Assembly: GCA_947175265.1 (NCBI GenBank)
Contig: CAMWMD010000014.1
Span: 1-61,231, forward strand
Origin: an uncultured Porphyromonadaceae bacterium
GTDB taxonomy: Bacteria > Bacteroidota > Bacteroidia > Bacteroidales > Muribaculaceae
DNA length: 61,231 nucleotides
Reading direction: 5' to 3'
Made by a program: the position numbers and the translations under genes. The notes beneath the pieces were generated by a model. That model searched no databases, was not told the DNA's origin, and saw only the letters and a program-made list of their open reading frames with translations. How positions within the stretch are numbered: position 1 is the stretch's first letter; every line of letters starts with the position of its first letter. Below, piece by piece: positions 8,645-18,944 of the stretch.

Positions 8645-10539
8645 AATCTATGAGTCATCATATCTTATCGCCGGCAGATATCCTTCGCCGTGCCTTGCTC
8701 CCTTCGCTTCTTCTGGGGTCGTTTCCCGTCGCGGCTCAACTCCACGAGCAGATTAACGTCGAGGGTAAATACGTCCCGGAAATCATAAAGGCGGAAAAGA
8801 TAAATGCCTTCCCGAAGGCTTTGGACCTCACCCTGACCACTCCCTCCCTACCCTACGAGGGGGAGGGAGTGGCCGCCTCGTTCTCTCCCGTCCTGATGCC
8901 CCTGCCGGCTACCGGCTGGAGGGCCACACGGACCGTAGACCATAAGAGAGGGTACCTCGAACTCGGGACAGGCTCCTGGCTTAACTCGACTCTCAGTGCC
9001 GGATATCGGTTCGTCGACAATTCCTCGACTCTGTTCGGAATACGCCTCCAGCATAACTCCACATCGCTCTGGAAACCGGAAATGAGTGAGGCTACCGCTG
9101 ATGTGAAGCAGTGGCGGTATGACGAGTCGGTGGGTCTCTACGCATCACATGTCTTCAGAGGAGCCGGAAGGCTTGACGCCGCAATAGACTATCATGTGGG
9201 GGTATTCAATTATTACGGATGGCTGAATCCTTCGGCATTGCCGGGTGAGAAACTTAACGCACCCACCCAGACCCTCAATGACGTTTCAGCGAAAGTCGAC
9301 TGGCGCTCCCGCCTGAGTCCAGAGCCGAGTTTTTCCTACGCATTATCGGCCGGTGTGCGCCACTTCGCATTCCGTGCACTCCCCATCCCCTCTTTGTGGA
9401 ACGGCACCGAGGGTAAAGGAGCGAGGGAAACTGATGTGAAACTCGCCGGCACTGTGAGAATGCCTTGGGATAACGGTTCCTCAATAGGGCTGGATGCAAA
9501 ATTCGACCTTCTCCTTTACGGAGGCCAGGAATCCACGCTCCTTTACGACGGCAACCCGACCAATCCAAGCGTCTCCCTCGTGCGCCCTAACAAATATGCA
9601 CTGCTGACCCTTACCCCATACTACCGTTTCACACGCGGTCTCCTCGACATAAAACTCGGGGCTGACGTAGATATCGCCGTACGTGCCGGAGAGCCCGGCT
9701 CGCGATACTCCCTGTTCCACTTCGCCCCTGAGGTGAGATTCGCTATGCAGACAGGGCAGACAGGTGTGTTTCTCAATGTACTCGGAGGCACAACCCTCAA
9801 TACCCTCGCCGTCCTCCACGAAAGGGATTACTACATGATGCCTACCCTCCTCTCCACCCGCCCGACATACACTCCCCTTGATGCCACATTCGGAGTGAAT
9901 CTCGGCCCCTTCTCAGGGTTCTCCCTCGGGGTCTATGGCGCATTCAGGGTTTCGCGCAACGTGCCCCTCGGTGGATGGTACACCGCTTGGATGGATTACG
10001 GGACAAACCCTATACCCGGTATGGGAGACTTATCCAAGCCCGGAGAGAGACTCCTCTACTCCCTGGATAAAGACGGAATCAACATGCACGGTTTCAGCGT
10101 CGGCGCAAGAATGGAATATACACCCCTGAGAATCCTCTCCCTCCAGGCTAATGCAAGTTATCAGCCACAAAACGGGGAGAAAGGGTATTTCAACGGTTAT
10201 GACCGCCCGCGTGTGACGGCCGATGCACACGTTTCCGTATCCCCTGTCGCATCCCTGCGCCTCTCACTCGGATATGACTACCGTGGAGTACGAAACATAT
10301 ATACCCGTGCTGACGGAGGTGTACCCACGGTATCAATCAACGGAGGCGGCAAGAGCAGATTCATGGAAATGAGGCTTCCTGACCTCTGCCTCCTCAATTT
10401 TGGCGCAAACTGGGATTTCAACCCGAATTTCTCCGTCTGGGTGCAGGCAGACAATATCCTGAACCGCCACGACGACGTGCTTCCTCTGCAACCGGCTCAG
10501 GGACTGACACTGACAGCCGGAGTAAAACTTCTGTTTTAA
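8632..10539 (+). CDS. Outer-membrane beta-barrel protein, TonB-receptor-like barrel without plug
   Basis: 635 residues; a second in-frame ATG at 8650 is an equally likely start. A signal peptide (LLPSLLLGSFPVAAQ) is followed by amphipathic strands with frequent aromatic girdle residues and a C-terminal strand ending VKLLF, as in barrels handled by BamA. Phrases near the end (NFGANWDFNPNFSVWVQADNI, cut short) resemble the last strands of TonB-dependent receptors, but I see no plug domain or TonB box. It overlaps the TPR gene, suggesting a TPR/barrel envelope pair. Confidence 0.8.
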   Translation: MEKIKSMSHHILSPADILRRALLPSLLLGSFPVAAQLHEQINVEGKYVPEIIKAEKINAFPKALDLTLTTPSLPYEGEGVAASFSPVLMPLPATGWRATRTVDHKRGYLELGTGSWLNSTLSAGYRFVDNSSTLFGIRLQHNSTSLWKPEMSEATADVKQWRYDESVGLYASHVFRGAGRLDAAIDYHVGVFNYYGWLNPSALPGEKLNAPTQTLNDVSAKVDWRSRLSPEPSFSYALSAGVRHFAFRALPIPSLWNGTEGKGARETDVKLAGTVRMPWDNGSSIGLDAKFDLLLYGGQESTLLYDGNPTNPSVSLVRPNKYALLTLTPYYRFTRGLLDIKLGADVDIAVRAGEPGSRYSLFHFAPEVRFAMQTGQTGVFLNVLGGTTLNTLAVLHERDYYMMPTLLSTRPTYTPLDATFGVNLGPFSGFSLGVYGAFRVSRNVPLGGWYTAWMDYGTNPIPGMGDLSKPGERLLYSLDKDGINMHGFSVGARMEYTPLRILSLQANASYQPQNGEKGYFNGYDRPRVTADAHVSVSPVASLRLSLGYDYRGVRNIYTRADGGVPTVSINGGGKSRFMEMRLPDLCLLNFGANWDFNPNFSVWVQADNILNRHDDVLPLQPAQGLTLTAGVKLLF

Positions 10540-10632
10540 ACCAACAGCCCCTCCAAGCCGTTGAATAAGATAGACGCTCTCCATATCCCACAGGGATACG
10601 GGGTGCTGCCACGACATAAAATTGCAATCTAT

Positions 10633-11166
10633 ATGAGCCAAAAGACATTAACCTTAGCATATCTCAATGAAGACGACCGGGCTTACGGCCTGGCCGGTAT
10701 GGTCATCTCCCTTGCCAGCCTTCATGCCACAGACCGTATCGCTGAAGTAAACCTGGATTCCGACGGGCCTATGGTGGAGTTTTCCCATGAATACTACTTC
10801 CCCGGGAATCCTACAATCTCCCCGAAGGCAACCTGGGATAATCTCGTGAGCAATTTCCACCTTACCACCTCCATGGTGCTGTCAAACATTATGGCACGCT
10901 CCCTGGTGAGAATGAAGGAGGAGGCTCCCAAGGAGGTGATGTCGGAGATATATCGTGAGGTGGAACGCGAAGGACGCGACACCTGCGAACTGGAGGATGA
11001 CGAGATAGAACAACTCTACAACACAGCCATGACGCGAATGCGACGCCTTTTCAATAACCCGAGGCTGCATCCGGCTGTCGACGAGTTCGCTCGCATACTC
11101 TCCCGCCGACGCTCCCTCTCCGGTCTTGAGATACGTGACGAACTGCATTACCTGCAACTGATCTGA
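10633..11166 (+). CDS. Conserved hypothetical protein
   Basis: 177 residues from the ATG at 10633 (MSQKTLTLAYLN); an in-frame start 72 nt upstream gives a less natural N-terminus. Soluble, acidic, no signal peptide. It carries YYFPGNPTISPKATWDNL, then a helical half rich in Arg and Glu. I do not recognise a family; it resembles small proteins kept next to envelope genes in Bacteroidales. Function unknown. Confidence 0.7.
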   Translation: MSQKTLTLAYLNEDDRAYGLAGMVISLASLHATDRIAEVNLDSDGPMVEFSHEYYFPGNPTISPKATWDNLVSNFHLTTSMVLSNIMARSLVRMKEEAPKEVMSEIYREVEREGRDTCELEDDEIEQLYNTAMTRMRRLFNNPRLHPAVDEFARILSRRRSLSGLEIRDELHYLQLI

Positions 11167-11261
11167 TCTTTCACAACTTTTCTGAAATTCATGGATTATA
11201 AGATTTATAAGTTCCCTCCGGCGACCTTATGAATCTTATAATTCTATTTAAACCGACCTGA

Positions 11262-13400
11262 ATGAAATCACTTTTCCCGAAAAAATCCGTGCTGTCGCCT
11301 ATTCTTGCCACGGCAGCAAATATCGTGCTCGTATATGTCATATATTCGGTAGCCCGTCTGGAATTCCTGCTTGAGAACAGAAGCTGGTTCTCGCAGGCTT
11401 TCTCCGACGGCCGGCTGGCCGACCTCTTCCTTGCCGGACTGCGCTTCGACACTTCGGGAATATTCTATACAAACGCCCTTTACATCATCCTCATGCTCCT
11501 CCCCATCCATCTCAAGGAGAACCGGGGGTGGTACCGTTTCTGCAAGATTGTGTTCATCGTCATAAACTCCCTTGCACTGGCTGTGAATCTCGCTGATTCC
11601 GTCTATTTCAACTACACGCTGAAAAGGACGTCCTGGAGCGTATTCAGTGAGTTCGGGTCGGAGAATTTCAGTAAGATAATCGGCGTGGAGATTCTGAGGC
11701 ACTGGTATCTCCTGCTCCTATTCGCTCTCCTTGTCTGGGGTATGTGGAGACTCTACGTCTCTCCGGGAATGGATATCAAGCGACAGTCGCTTCCCCGCTA
11801 CTATATACTTTCCATATTGAGCCTTGCCCTGGCGGCTACAATAACAGTAACGGGTATACGCGGGGGCCTCTTCAACCATTGGCAGAACTATATCGCGGCT
11901 CTCCCCCTTCTCTACATATCATACCGCCTCTTCAAGCGACGCAAGGTGAGCGCGGCATACCGCTGGGGAGGAGCGGTGACTCTGACTGCGGCCGTCTTTC
12001 TCCTCGCAACGGCACCCATAGGGGGATGGCGACACCGTGACATACGCCCCATAGCCATATCGAATGCAAACGCATTCACCGAGCATCCCGTGGAGACAGC
12101 CCTCGTGCTCAACACTCCATTCTCAATGATTCGCTCTATCGGTAACGTCCCGTTCCACCATCCCGGCTACTTCCCCTCCACAGCGGAGGCCGAGAAGATT
12201 TTCTCTCCCCTGCATACCCCCTCGGATTCCGTGCAGCCACGGAAGAAGAATATCGTCATCTTCATCATAGAGAGTTTCGGGAAAGAATACATTGGCTCAC
12301 TCAATAAAGATATCCTGGGCGAAGGCTACCGCGGCTTCACTCCCTTCACGGATTCCCTGCTCACCCACTCCGCATATTGGAAATACTCGTATGACAATGG
12401 GCAAAAGAGTATCGACGGAATGCCGAGCATACTGGCCGGGATTCCGATGTTCGTGCGCCCCTTCATTGTGACACCGCAAGCCGTGAATCATCTCCAAGGT
12501 TTGCCCGGTGCCCTGGATGAGTTCGGATATGAGACGGCTTTCTTCCATGGAGCAAGGACCGGAAGCATGGGATTTGACGGGTTCGCCCGCTCGATAGGGT
12601 TCGGACGCTATCACGGCAGGGAGGATTTCAATCTTGACAGCCGTTTCGGCGGTGATGATGATTTCGACGGATATTGGGCTATCTGGGACGAGCCGTTCAT
12701 GCAATACTATGCCCTGCAGATGTCGGAGATGAAACAGCCTTTCATGACGGCCATATTCACCGCCTCCAACCATCATCCTTTCAATATCCCTGACAAATAC
12801 AAGGGACGATTCCCGGAAGGGTCTATGGCGATACACCCCACCGTGGGATACACCGACATGGCGCTACGCCGTTTCTTCGAGACTGCCCGCAGACAGCCTT
12901 GGTATGACAACACAATATTCGTGATTACAAACGACCACACGAACATGCGCGACCATGACGAATACAGAAGCAGCATCGGCGCATTCTACGGCCCGATAAT
13001 CATTTTCGATCCAAGCGGCGAAATCACTCCGGGTGAGCGCATGGCTATCGCCCAGCAGATCGACATAATGCCCACTCTCCTGAACCATATCGGATATGAC
13101 CGCCCTTACATCGCTTACGGATGCGACCTCTTCTCAACTCCCGAAGGGGATACATGGGCCGTGAACTATACCAACAACACGTATCAATATGTGAAGTATG
13201 GCCACGTGCTTCTATTCGATGGTGAGAAGACTATCGGCATATACGACATTGACGACCACCTCATGGCGGATAATCTAATGGGAAAGGTGAAGCAACAGGG
13301 GGAGATGGAGCGCGAACTCAAGGCCCTCATCCAGTCTTATATGGACCGTATGCTTGACGACCGGCTGACTCCGGCGACTACCGAGGCCAACCGTAAATGA
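11262..13400 (+). CDS. LTA synthase family protein (phosphoglycerol transferase-like, sulfatase fold)
   Basis: A 712-residue membrane enzyme with about five N-terminal hydrophobic helices in the first ~250 residues, then an extracytoplasmic alkaline-phosphatase/sulfatase-fold domain. Metal-site and catalytic motifs are visible: IVIFIIESFGKEYIG near 330, GQKSIDGMPS near 380 (the Ser is the expected nucleophile) and FVITNDHTNMRDHDE near 555. The family transfers phosphoglycerol or phosphoethanolamine to envelope glycans or lipids; the substrate here is not known. The MFS gene follows 25 nt later. Confidence 0.9.
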   Translation: MKSLFPKKSVLSPILATAANIVLVYVIYSVARLEFLLENRSWFSQAFSDGRLADLFLAGLRFDTSGIFYTNALYIILMLLPIHLKENRGWYRFCKIVFIVINSLALAVNLADSVYFNYTLKRTSWSVFSEFGSENFSKIIGVEILRHWYLLLLFALLVWGMWRLYVSPGMDIKRQSLPRYYILSILSLALAATITVTGIRGGLFNHWQNYIAALPLLYISYRLFKRRKVSAAYRWGGAVTLTAAVFLLATAPIGGWRHRDIRPIAISNANAFTEHPVETALVLNTPFSMIRSIGNVPFHHPGYFPSTAEAEKIFSPLHTPSDSVQPRKKNIVIFIIESFGKEYIGSLNKDILGEGYRGFTPFTDSLLTHSAYWKYSYDNGQKSIDGMPSILAGIPMFVRPFIVTPQAVNHLQGLPGALDEFGYETAFFHGARTGSMGFDGFARSIGFGRYHGREDFNLDSRFGGDDDFDGYWAIWDEPFMQYYALQMSEMKQPFMTAIFTASNHHPFNIPDKYKGRFPEGSMAIHPTVGYTDMALRRFFETARRQPWYDNTIFVITNDHTNMRDHDEYRSSIGAFYGPIIIFDPSGEITPGERMAIAQQIDIMPTLLNHIGYDRPYIAYGCDLFSTPEGDTWAVNYTNNTYQYVKYGHVLLFDGEKTIGIYDIDDHLMADNLMGKVKQQGEMERELKALIQSYMDRMLDDRLTPATTEANRK

Positions 13401-13425
13401 AAACAACCCTTTATTTCCGGCATAT

Positions 13426-14601
13426 ATGGAGAAACTTTGGAACCGCAACTATAACAAGGCGATGGTGGGCAATTTCATGCTCTTCTTCTCCTTCTATATC
13501 CTCACTCCTCTTCTTCCTTTATACCTTGACGCGCAATTTAAGGCCGACAAAGACGTCATGGGGCTCGTCCTGTCGGGATATGTAGTGGCGGCTCTTCTGG
13601 TGCGCCCCTTCAGCGGATTTATCGTTGATACGTTCGACCGTAAGCGCGTCCTGGCAATATGCTTCTTCATATTCTTTATCCTCTTCACGGGATATATCGG
13701 AGCAGGTACGATTCTCCTCTTCGCTATAGTCCGCACGCTCCACGGCCTCCCCTTCGGGGCTGTCACCGTAGCAAACTCCACCGTAGCGATAGATTCCCTA
13801 CCCTCCTCACGGCGTAACGAGGGTATCGGATTCTACGGCCTCAGCAACAACCTTGCGATGGCGTTCGCCCCCTCCGTGGGTATATGGCTGTATGGTGCTA
13901 CCGGAAATTTCACACTCCTTTTCTGGCTCGCCCTCGCCACCGCCTTCATCGGATTCATCACCGTCTCCACCATAAAGTTGCCGAGACGGGAGAAAGTCAA
14001 GGAGAAGGCTCCGTTAAGTTTTGACCGTTTCTTCCTTACCCGGGGATGGCTCCTGGCCGTGAATATCGTGTGTTTCTCCCTCTGCTGGGGAATAATGTCG
14101 AATTATGTGGCCATTTACGGCAAGGAGGTGGTCGGCATTACGGATGGCACAGGCCTCTTCTTCATGATTCTGTCAATAGGTCTCTTCTCCTCCCGTCTGC
14201 AAGGCTCCAAGGCCTTGGCAAAAGGGAAGATTGTGGAGAATGCCGCCATAGGTGTGTTGCTCTCTCTGGCCGGATACTCACTTTTCGCAATTGTTGAGCA
14301 TCCATGGGCCTATTACGTCTCGGCTCTCCTGATTGGTCTCGGCAACGGACACATGTATCCGGCCTTCCTCAACATGTTCATCAAACTTGCAAGGAATGAC
14401 CAGCGGGGTACGGCCAATTCATCAATCCTTACAGCCTGGGATGTCGGCATGGGTATCGGAATCGTGACCGGAGGTTTTCTGCTTGAATACATATCCTATT
14501 CAGCCGCATTCTGGGGAGCGGCCGTGATGCAGGGTGTCGGCACAGTGCTGTTCTTCCTCTTCACACGCCGTTTCTTTTCCCAACGCCGTCTTGACAAATG
14601 A
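13426..14601 (+). CDS. MFS transporter
   Basis: A 391-residue polytopic membrane protein with 12 predicted helices. The loop DTFDRKRVLAI after helix 2 is the major-facilitator motif A (G-x-x-x-D-x-x-x-R-R/K). No C-terminal extension. The substrate cannot be inferred; drug or metabolite efflux is typical of this type. Probably cotranscribed with the LTA-synthase-like gene. Confidence 0.9.
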   Translation: MEKLWNRNYNKAMVGNFMLFFSFYILTPLLPLYLDAQFKADKDVMGLVLSGYVVAALLVRPFSGFIVDTFDRKRVLAICFFIFFILFTGYIGAGTILLFAIVRTLHGLPFGAVTVANSTVAIDSLPSSRRNEGIGFYGLSNNLAMAFAPSVGIWLYGATGNFTLLFWLALATAFIGFITVSTIKLPRREKVKEKAPLSFDRFFLTRGWLLAVNIVCFSLCWGIMSNYVAIYGKEVVGITDGTGLFFMILSIGLFSSRLQGSKALAKGKIVENAAIGVLLSLAGYSLFAIVEHPWAYYVSALLIGLGNGHMYPAFLNMFIKLARNDQRGTANSSILTAWDVGMGIGIVTGGFLLEYISYSAAFWGAAVMQGVGTVLFFLFTRRFFSQRRLDK

Positions 14602-14613
14602 TTTTCACTCCCC

Positions 14614-14661
14614 CCTTTTTTGCAGATTCATTTTTTTTGCATAATTTTGGAACGATAACCA
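14614..14661 (+). promoter_or_regulatory. 48-bp direct repeat containing a promoter, copy 1
   Basis: TTTG (14619-14622), a 19-nt spacer and TAATTTTG (14642-14649) form a consensus promoter 31 bp before the kinase-like gene. The 48 bp are identical to 15513-15560; flanking bases differ at once on the right. Confidence 0.85.
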
Positions 14662-14679
14662 ACACCCATTCATGCTAAG

Positions 14680-15495
14680 ATGAATAATCTTACATTTTGG
14701 CTTTCGGTAAAGAATATAATCAGCAATGGTTTTACGCCGGAAGGAATTGATTTATTAGAGAGATATGCAGAACTATTTTCCACAGGGAGGCTCCTTTTTA
14801 AACGATTCGCACCGCAAGAACAGTATGGCTGCGCAACAGGAGGCACGACTCATGTCATTGCAACCATTCTCGCGGGAACAGAAACTCCGTCAAATCGAAT
14901 CACTGAAGAACTCCCGAATTTCAAAAAGGAGTTCGAACATGGAGCGTACCAAACTGAAATAATAGAAAAATGGGCAAAAGCTTCAGGAGTCTGGATAAAT
15001 AATACCGATATCTTCCTTAAAAACAGTTTCGGTGATTTCATATCGGAAGGCGGAGAGGCTAAGGTGTATGATAACGGAGCATCTCTTGTCAAAAGCATTG
15101 GCCTCGATTACTTCATTCAACCGGTTCATGCCTTAGACCGCATCTCTCTTCATAACACTTATTTTCCTGAAACAAGGCTAACGGTCATAGGATTTGGGAA
15201 AGACTCTGATCAACAGTTCAAAATAATCGTGGAGCAACCTTTCATAGAGGGATTTCCATTATCGGAAGAGGAAATTGAGAATTTCATCACCTCCATAGGA
15301 TTCCAACTCAGAAACAGAAGGAACTGGACATATACCACACCCTATATTTACTTAAGCGATTTACATGATGAGAACATAATCAAATCAAAATTAGGAAACT
15401 ATTATGTGATAGATTGTGATATCAGATTAAATACGCCGGACCTTAAATTAGACGGAATTAGGAAGTTTACCAACGAAATTGAATATATGGATTGA
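14680..15495 (+). CDS. Kinase-fold protein (polyvalent-protein kinase type)
   Basis: 271 residues, AT-rich relative to both neighbours. A kinase-like catalytic core is visible: SEGGEAKVYD near 125-135 (glycine-loop-like), YLSDLHDENI at 225-233 (catalytic loop, D followed by N) and VIDCDI at 243-248 (DFG-like metal aspartate). This fits the Ser/Thr/Tyr kinase domain found in phage and plasmid polyvalent proteins. No membrane segment. The gene sits alone between two copies of the same promoter, so it looks acquired. Target unknown; an aminoglycoside-phosphotransferase-like role is possible. Confidence 0.7.
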   Translation: MNNLTFWLSVKNIISNGFTPEGIDLLERYAELFSTGRLLFKRFAPQEQYGCATGGTTHVIATILAGTETPSNRITEELPNFKKEFEHGAYQTEIIEKWAKASGVWINNTDIFLKNSFGDFISEGGEAKVYDNGASLVKSIGLDYFIQPVHALDRISLHNTYFPETRLTVIGFGKDSDQQFKIIVEQPFIEGFPLSEEEIENFITSIGFQLRNRRNWTYTTPYIYLSDLHDENIIKSKLGNYYVIDCDIRLNTPDLKLDGIRKFTNEIEYMD

Positions 15496-15512
15496 TTCCA
15501 TTATTTTTGATT

Positions 15513-15560
15513 CCTTTTTTGCAGATTCATTTTTTTTGCATAATTTTGGAACGATAACCA
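15513..15560 (+). promoter_or_regulatory. 48-bp direct repeat containing a promoter, copy 2
   Basis: Identical to 14614-14661. TTTG at 15518-15521, 19-nt spacer, TAATTTTG at 15541-15548. It drives the tricorn-type protease gene that starts 50 bp downstream. Confidence 0.85.
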
Positions 15561-15609
15561 TATCATCATCGGCACGTGCCGTACCAAACGATACAATCCT
15601 TTATTTATC

Positions 15610-18600
15610 ATGAAAAAAACTATCATGGCGGCTCTGTTTGCCGCTTCTGCATCCGCTGCCTCCGCCGTTGCTCCTATCTGGGTCTCCGATGCTATGCTCT
15701 CCCCCGACGGCTCTAAGGTGGCGTTTGTGTATAAGGGTGATATTTTCACAGTGCCGTCGACCGGCGGAAAGGCTACCCGACTCACTGACGGGACAGCCGT
15801 AGAATCCAGCCCTATCTGGAGCCCGGACGGAAAGACCATCGCATTCGCCTCCGACAGAAACGGGGGAATGGACATATACGTCATGAATGCGGACGGGTCG
15901 GCTCAAAAACGTCTTACCTTCAACTCCGCGACCCAAGTCCCGCAGGCCTTTACCCCTGACAGCAAGAATATAATCTTCGGAGCACAGATCGAAGACCCCG
16001 CTCAAAGCGCGCTCGGACCTGTGAAAAGTATGACAGAAGTATATTCCGTACCAGTGCAAGGTGGACGTTATACCCAACTGTTTGCAATCCCGGCCGCAAA
16101 TCTACGCACCGTCCCCTCCTCCTCAAAATTCATCTATGAGGGTATCAAGGGGGGTGAGGACAAATGGAGAAAACACCACACCTCTTCCGTGACCCGTGAC
16201 CTCTGGACTTACGATCCCTCAACCGGCATATTCACCAATCTTACAGCACACCCCGGCGAGGACCGCTCCCCCGCACCGTCCGCCGACGGAAAAACCGTAT
16301 TCTTCCTCAGCGAACGTGACGGTGGCTCCTTCAACATCTATTCCATGCCGGCTTCCGGTGGAAACCCAACTCCACTCACATCATTCACCACACATCCCGT
16401 GAGATACCTCAGCCGGGGTGGTAACGACCTGCTCGCATTCACCTATAACGGGGAACTATACACCATGACTCCGGGTGGTAAACCTTCAAAAATGGACATT
16501 GAGGTGACTGATATGGATGTGGAGGAACCGGAGACCATATCATTCTCACGGGCTTCTGAATCAGCCGTTTCTCCCGACGGATCCCAGGTGGCTTTCACTA
16601 ACCGTGGCGAAGTGTTCGTGACTTCCGTAAAATACCCCTCCACCAAACAGATTACCAACACTCCTGCAATAGAAGGGGAATTGTCGTGGGGGAAAGATGG
16701 GAAATCTCTCTACTACACTTCACGCAGAAACGGGATACAGGAGATATACAGGGCCAAGATAGCCCGTAGCGAGGAGCCCAACTTCTCCAACGCCACTCTG
16801 ATCGATGAGGAGCCGATGTTCAAGTCTGACGGGGTGGAGCGCAGTTACCCTCTCATCTCTCCCGACGGTAAGAAAATGGCCTTCCTTGAAGACCGCAACA
16901 TTCTCAAGGTGATGGACCTCTCCACAAAGAAAGTGACCACACTCACCCAGGAGCCCGTCAACAATTACAGGAACGGGGAGTACACAATGGAATGGAGTCC
17001 CGACAGCCGTTGGCTCGCTCTCGAAGTGATGAATCCGCTCCATGAACCATACACCGATATCGCAATAATCAATGCCTCCACCGGCGAACTGATACCTCTG
17101 ACGAAGACCGGATATTTCGACGGAGGGCCGCACTGGAGCCCTGACGGGAATGCCATAATATTCTCCAGCGAGCGTTACGGTATGCGTAACCATGCCTCTT
17201 GGGGCTCTCAGCATGACGTCATGATGATATTCCTCAACAAGGAGGCGTACGACCGTTTCCGTCTCTCCGAAGAGGATTTCGCTCTCCTCCAGGACGTGGA
17301 GAAGCAGCAGAAGAAGGATGCCGAGGCAAAAGCCAAGAAAGGGGATGCCAAAGATAAGAAAGGGAAAAAAGACGATAGTGCCAACGCTGCCCCGAAAGAG
17401 GACAAGAGCGTGAAGATAGACCGCGAGGGGATTGAGGACCGCATCGTCCGCCTTACCCCCAATTCATCAAATCTCGGCGACTTCACCCTTTCCAAGGACG
17501 GAGAGACCCTTTATTATATCGCAAGTTTCGAGAAAGGGGCCGACCTCTGGAAGAAGGATCTCCGCAAGGGGGATGTCTCGCTGGTAAAGAAACTTGAAGG
17601 GCGTGGCGGCCATCTCCTCAGGGATAAGGATGGCAACATCTTCATTGCCGGAAGCCAGGTCATGAAGTTCGACCCCAAGACCAAAGACCTCAAGAAAGTG
17701 AACATCTCAGGGAAAATGAAACTCGACAGGGCTAAGGAGAGGGAAGCGATGCTTGACTTCGTGGAACTTGAGGCCCGCGAACGTTTCCTCCTTCCCGAAA
17801 TGCCTGTCGACTGGAAGATGTATGTTGACAATTACAGGCGTTTCCTCCCCCACATAAATAATAACTACGACTTCGCCCGCCTACTGAGCGAGTTGTTGGG
17901 TGAGCTCAACGTGTCGCATTCGGGTGGTAGATTCCATGCGAAGGGTGCCAACGAGGCCACTGCCTCCCTCGGCCTTATCTTCGACCAGACCTATACGGGT
18001 GACGGCCGACGTGTCAGCGAGATTGTCGAAGGCGGACCTTTTGACCGTGCCACGACACGTCTCAAACCCGGCGACATTGTGACCACAATCAACGGCGAAA
18101 TGCTTACCGCCGATTCCGACTGGTCAAAACTCCTCAACGGCATCGCCGGGAAAAAGACTCTCATAAGATTCAAGGGAGCATCGGGCGAAAATGAGGAAGT
18201 GATTCTCCCCATATCGGCAGCTAAGATGTCTGACCTCCTCTACAACCGCTGGGTAAAAGGGCGTGAGCATCTTGTGGACAGTCTCAGCGGGGGCCGACTC
18301 GGATATGTGCATATCCGCGCCATGAGCGACGACAGTTTCCGCACTATATATGCCAAAGTTATGGGAGAATATATCGGGAAAGACGGTATCGTGATCGACA
18401 CCCGCTGGAATGGTGGTGGCCGTCTGCACGAGGATATTGAGGTGCTCTTCAGCGGTGAGAAATATCTCACGCAGGAAATCCACGGCCGCAAGTCGGCGGA
18501 ATTCCCTTCCCGCCGCTGGAACCGCCCGAGCATAATGGTGACCGGTGAGGCCAACTATAGCAACGCGCACGGTACCCCCTGGGTGTATAAGCACAAGAAT

Positions 18601-18855
18601 ATGGGTAAGGTCGTGGGTATGCCTGTCCCGGGCACAATGTCGTCCGTCAACTGGATCACTCTCCAGGACCCGCAGTTGGTATTCGGCATTCCGGTGGTAG
18701 CCTTCCGCACGAATGACGGTGTGATTCTGGAGAATACCCAACTTGAGCCGGACATTAAGGTAGACAATCTCCCGGCCGACGTAATCCGCGGAATAGACTC
18801 TCAGATTGAGACCGCCGTCAAGGAACTCCTGAAAGAGATCGACGAGAAGAAGTAA
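15610..18855 (+). CDS. Tricorn-type S41 peptidase (WD40-like propeller, PDZ, S41 core)
   Basis: A 1081-residue exported protein. Signal peptide at 1-20; PD40/TolB-like propeller repeats follow (SPDGSKVAFV, SPIWSPDGKTIAFASD, HWSPDGNAIIFSSE). A Lys/Asp-rich linker sits at about 560-600, a PDZ segment (GGPFDRATTRLKPGDIVTTI) near 800, and an S41 core with IDTRWNGGGRLHEDIEV. The likely nucleophile is Ser984 in NYSNAHG, followed by the oxyanion-region GKVVGMPVPG. Such periplasmic proteases degrade peptides released from larger proteases. It stands as a single gene with its own promoter and terminator. Confidence 0.92.
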   Translation: MKKTIMAALFAASASAASAVAPIWVSDAMLSPDGSKVAFVYKGDIFTVPSTGGKATRLTDGTAVESSPIWSPDGKTIAFASDRNGGMDIYVMNADGSAQKRLTFNSATQVPQAFTPDSKNIIFGAQIEDPAQSALGPVKSMTEVYSVPVQGGRYTQLFAIPAANLRTVPSSSKFIYEGIKGGEDKWRKHHTSSVTRDLWTYDPSTGIFTNLTAHPGEDRSPAPSADGKTVFFLSERDGGSFNIYSMPASGGNPTPLTSFTTHPVRYLSRGGNDLLAFTYNGELYTMTPGGKPSKMDIEVTDMDVEEPETISFSRASESAVSPDGSQVAFTNRGEVFVTSVKYPSTKQITNTPAIEGELSWGKDGKSLYYTSRRNGIQEIYRAKIARSEEPNFSNATLIDEEPMFKSDGVERSYPLISPDGKKMAFLEDRNILKVMDLSTKKVTTLTQEPVNNYRNGEYTMEWSPDSRWLALEVMNPLHEPYTDIAIINASTGELIPLTKTGYFDGGPHWSPDGNAIIFSSERYGMRNHASWGSQHDVMMIFLNKEAYDRFRLSEEDFALLQDVEKQQKKDAEAKAKKGDAKDKKGKKDDSANAAPKEDKSVKIDREGIEDRIVRLTPNSSNLGDFTLSKDGETLYYIASFEKGADLWKKDLRKGDVSLVKKLEGRGGHLLRDKDGNIFIAGSQVMKFDPKTKDLKKVNISGKMKLDRAKEREAMLDFVELEARERFLLPEMPVDWKMYVDNYRRFLPHINNNYDFARLLSELLGELNVSHSGGRFHAKGANEATASLGLIFDQTYTGDGRRVSEIVEGGPFDRATTRLKPGDIVTTINGEMLTADSDWSKLLNGIAGKKTLIRFKGASGENEEVILPISAAKMSDLLYNRWVKGREHLVDSLSGGRLGYVHIRAMSDDSFRTIYAKVMGEYIGKDGIVIDTRWNGGGRLHEDIEVLFSGEKYLTQEIHGRKSAEFPSRRWNRPSIMVTGEANYSNAHGTPWVYKHKNMGKVVGMPVPGTMSSVNWITLQDPQLVFGIPVVAFRTNDGVILENTQLEPDIKVDNLPADVIRGIDSQIETAVKELLKEIDEKK

Positions 18856-18873
18856 CCGACGATATATACGAAA

Positions 18874-18915
18874 CAATGCCGCATCCCCTGTCTGGAGATG
18901 CGGCATTGTTTTTTT
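18874..18915 (+). terminator. Rho-independent terminator of the tricorn-type gene
   Basis: A perfect 12-bp stem (18874-18885 with 18897-18908), 11-nt loop and seven T residues. It separates the convergent protease and aminotransferase genes. Confidence 0.93.
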
Positions 18916-18944
18916 CTCTTTATCCTGATTCTTTCCCTTACCGG

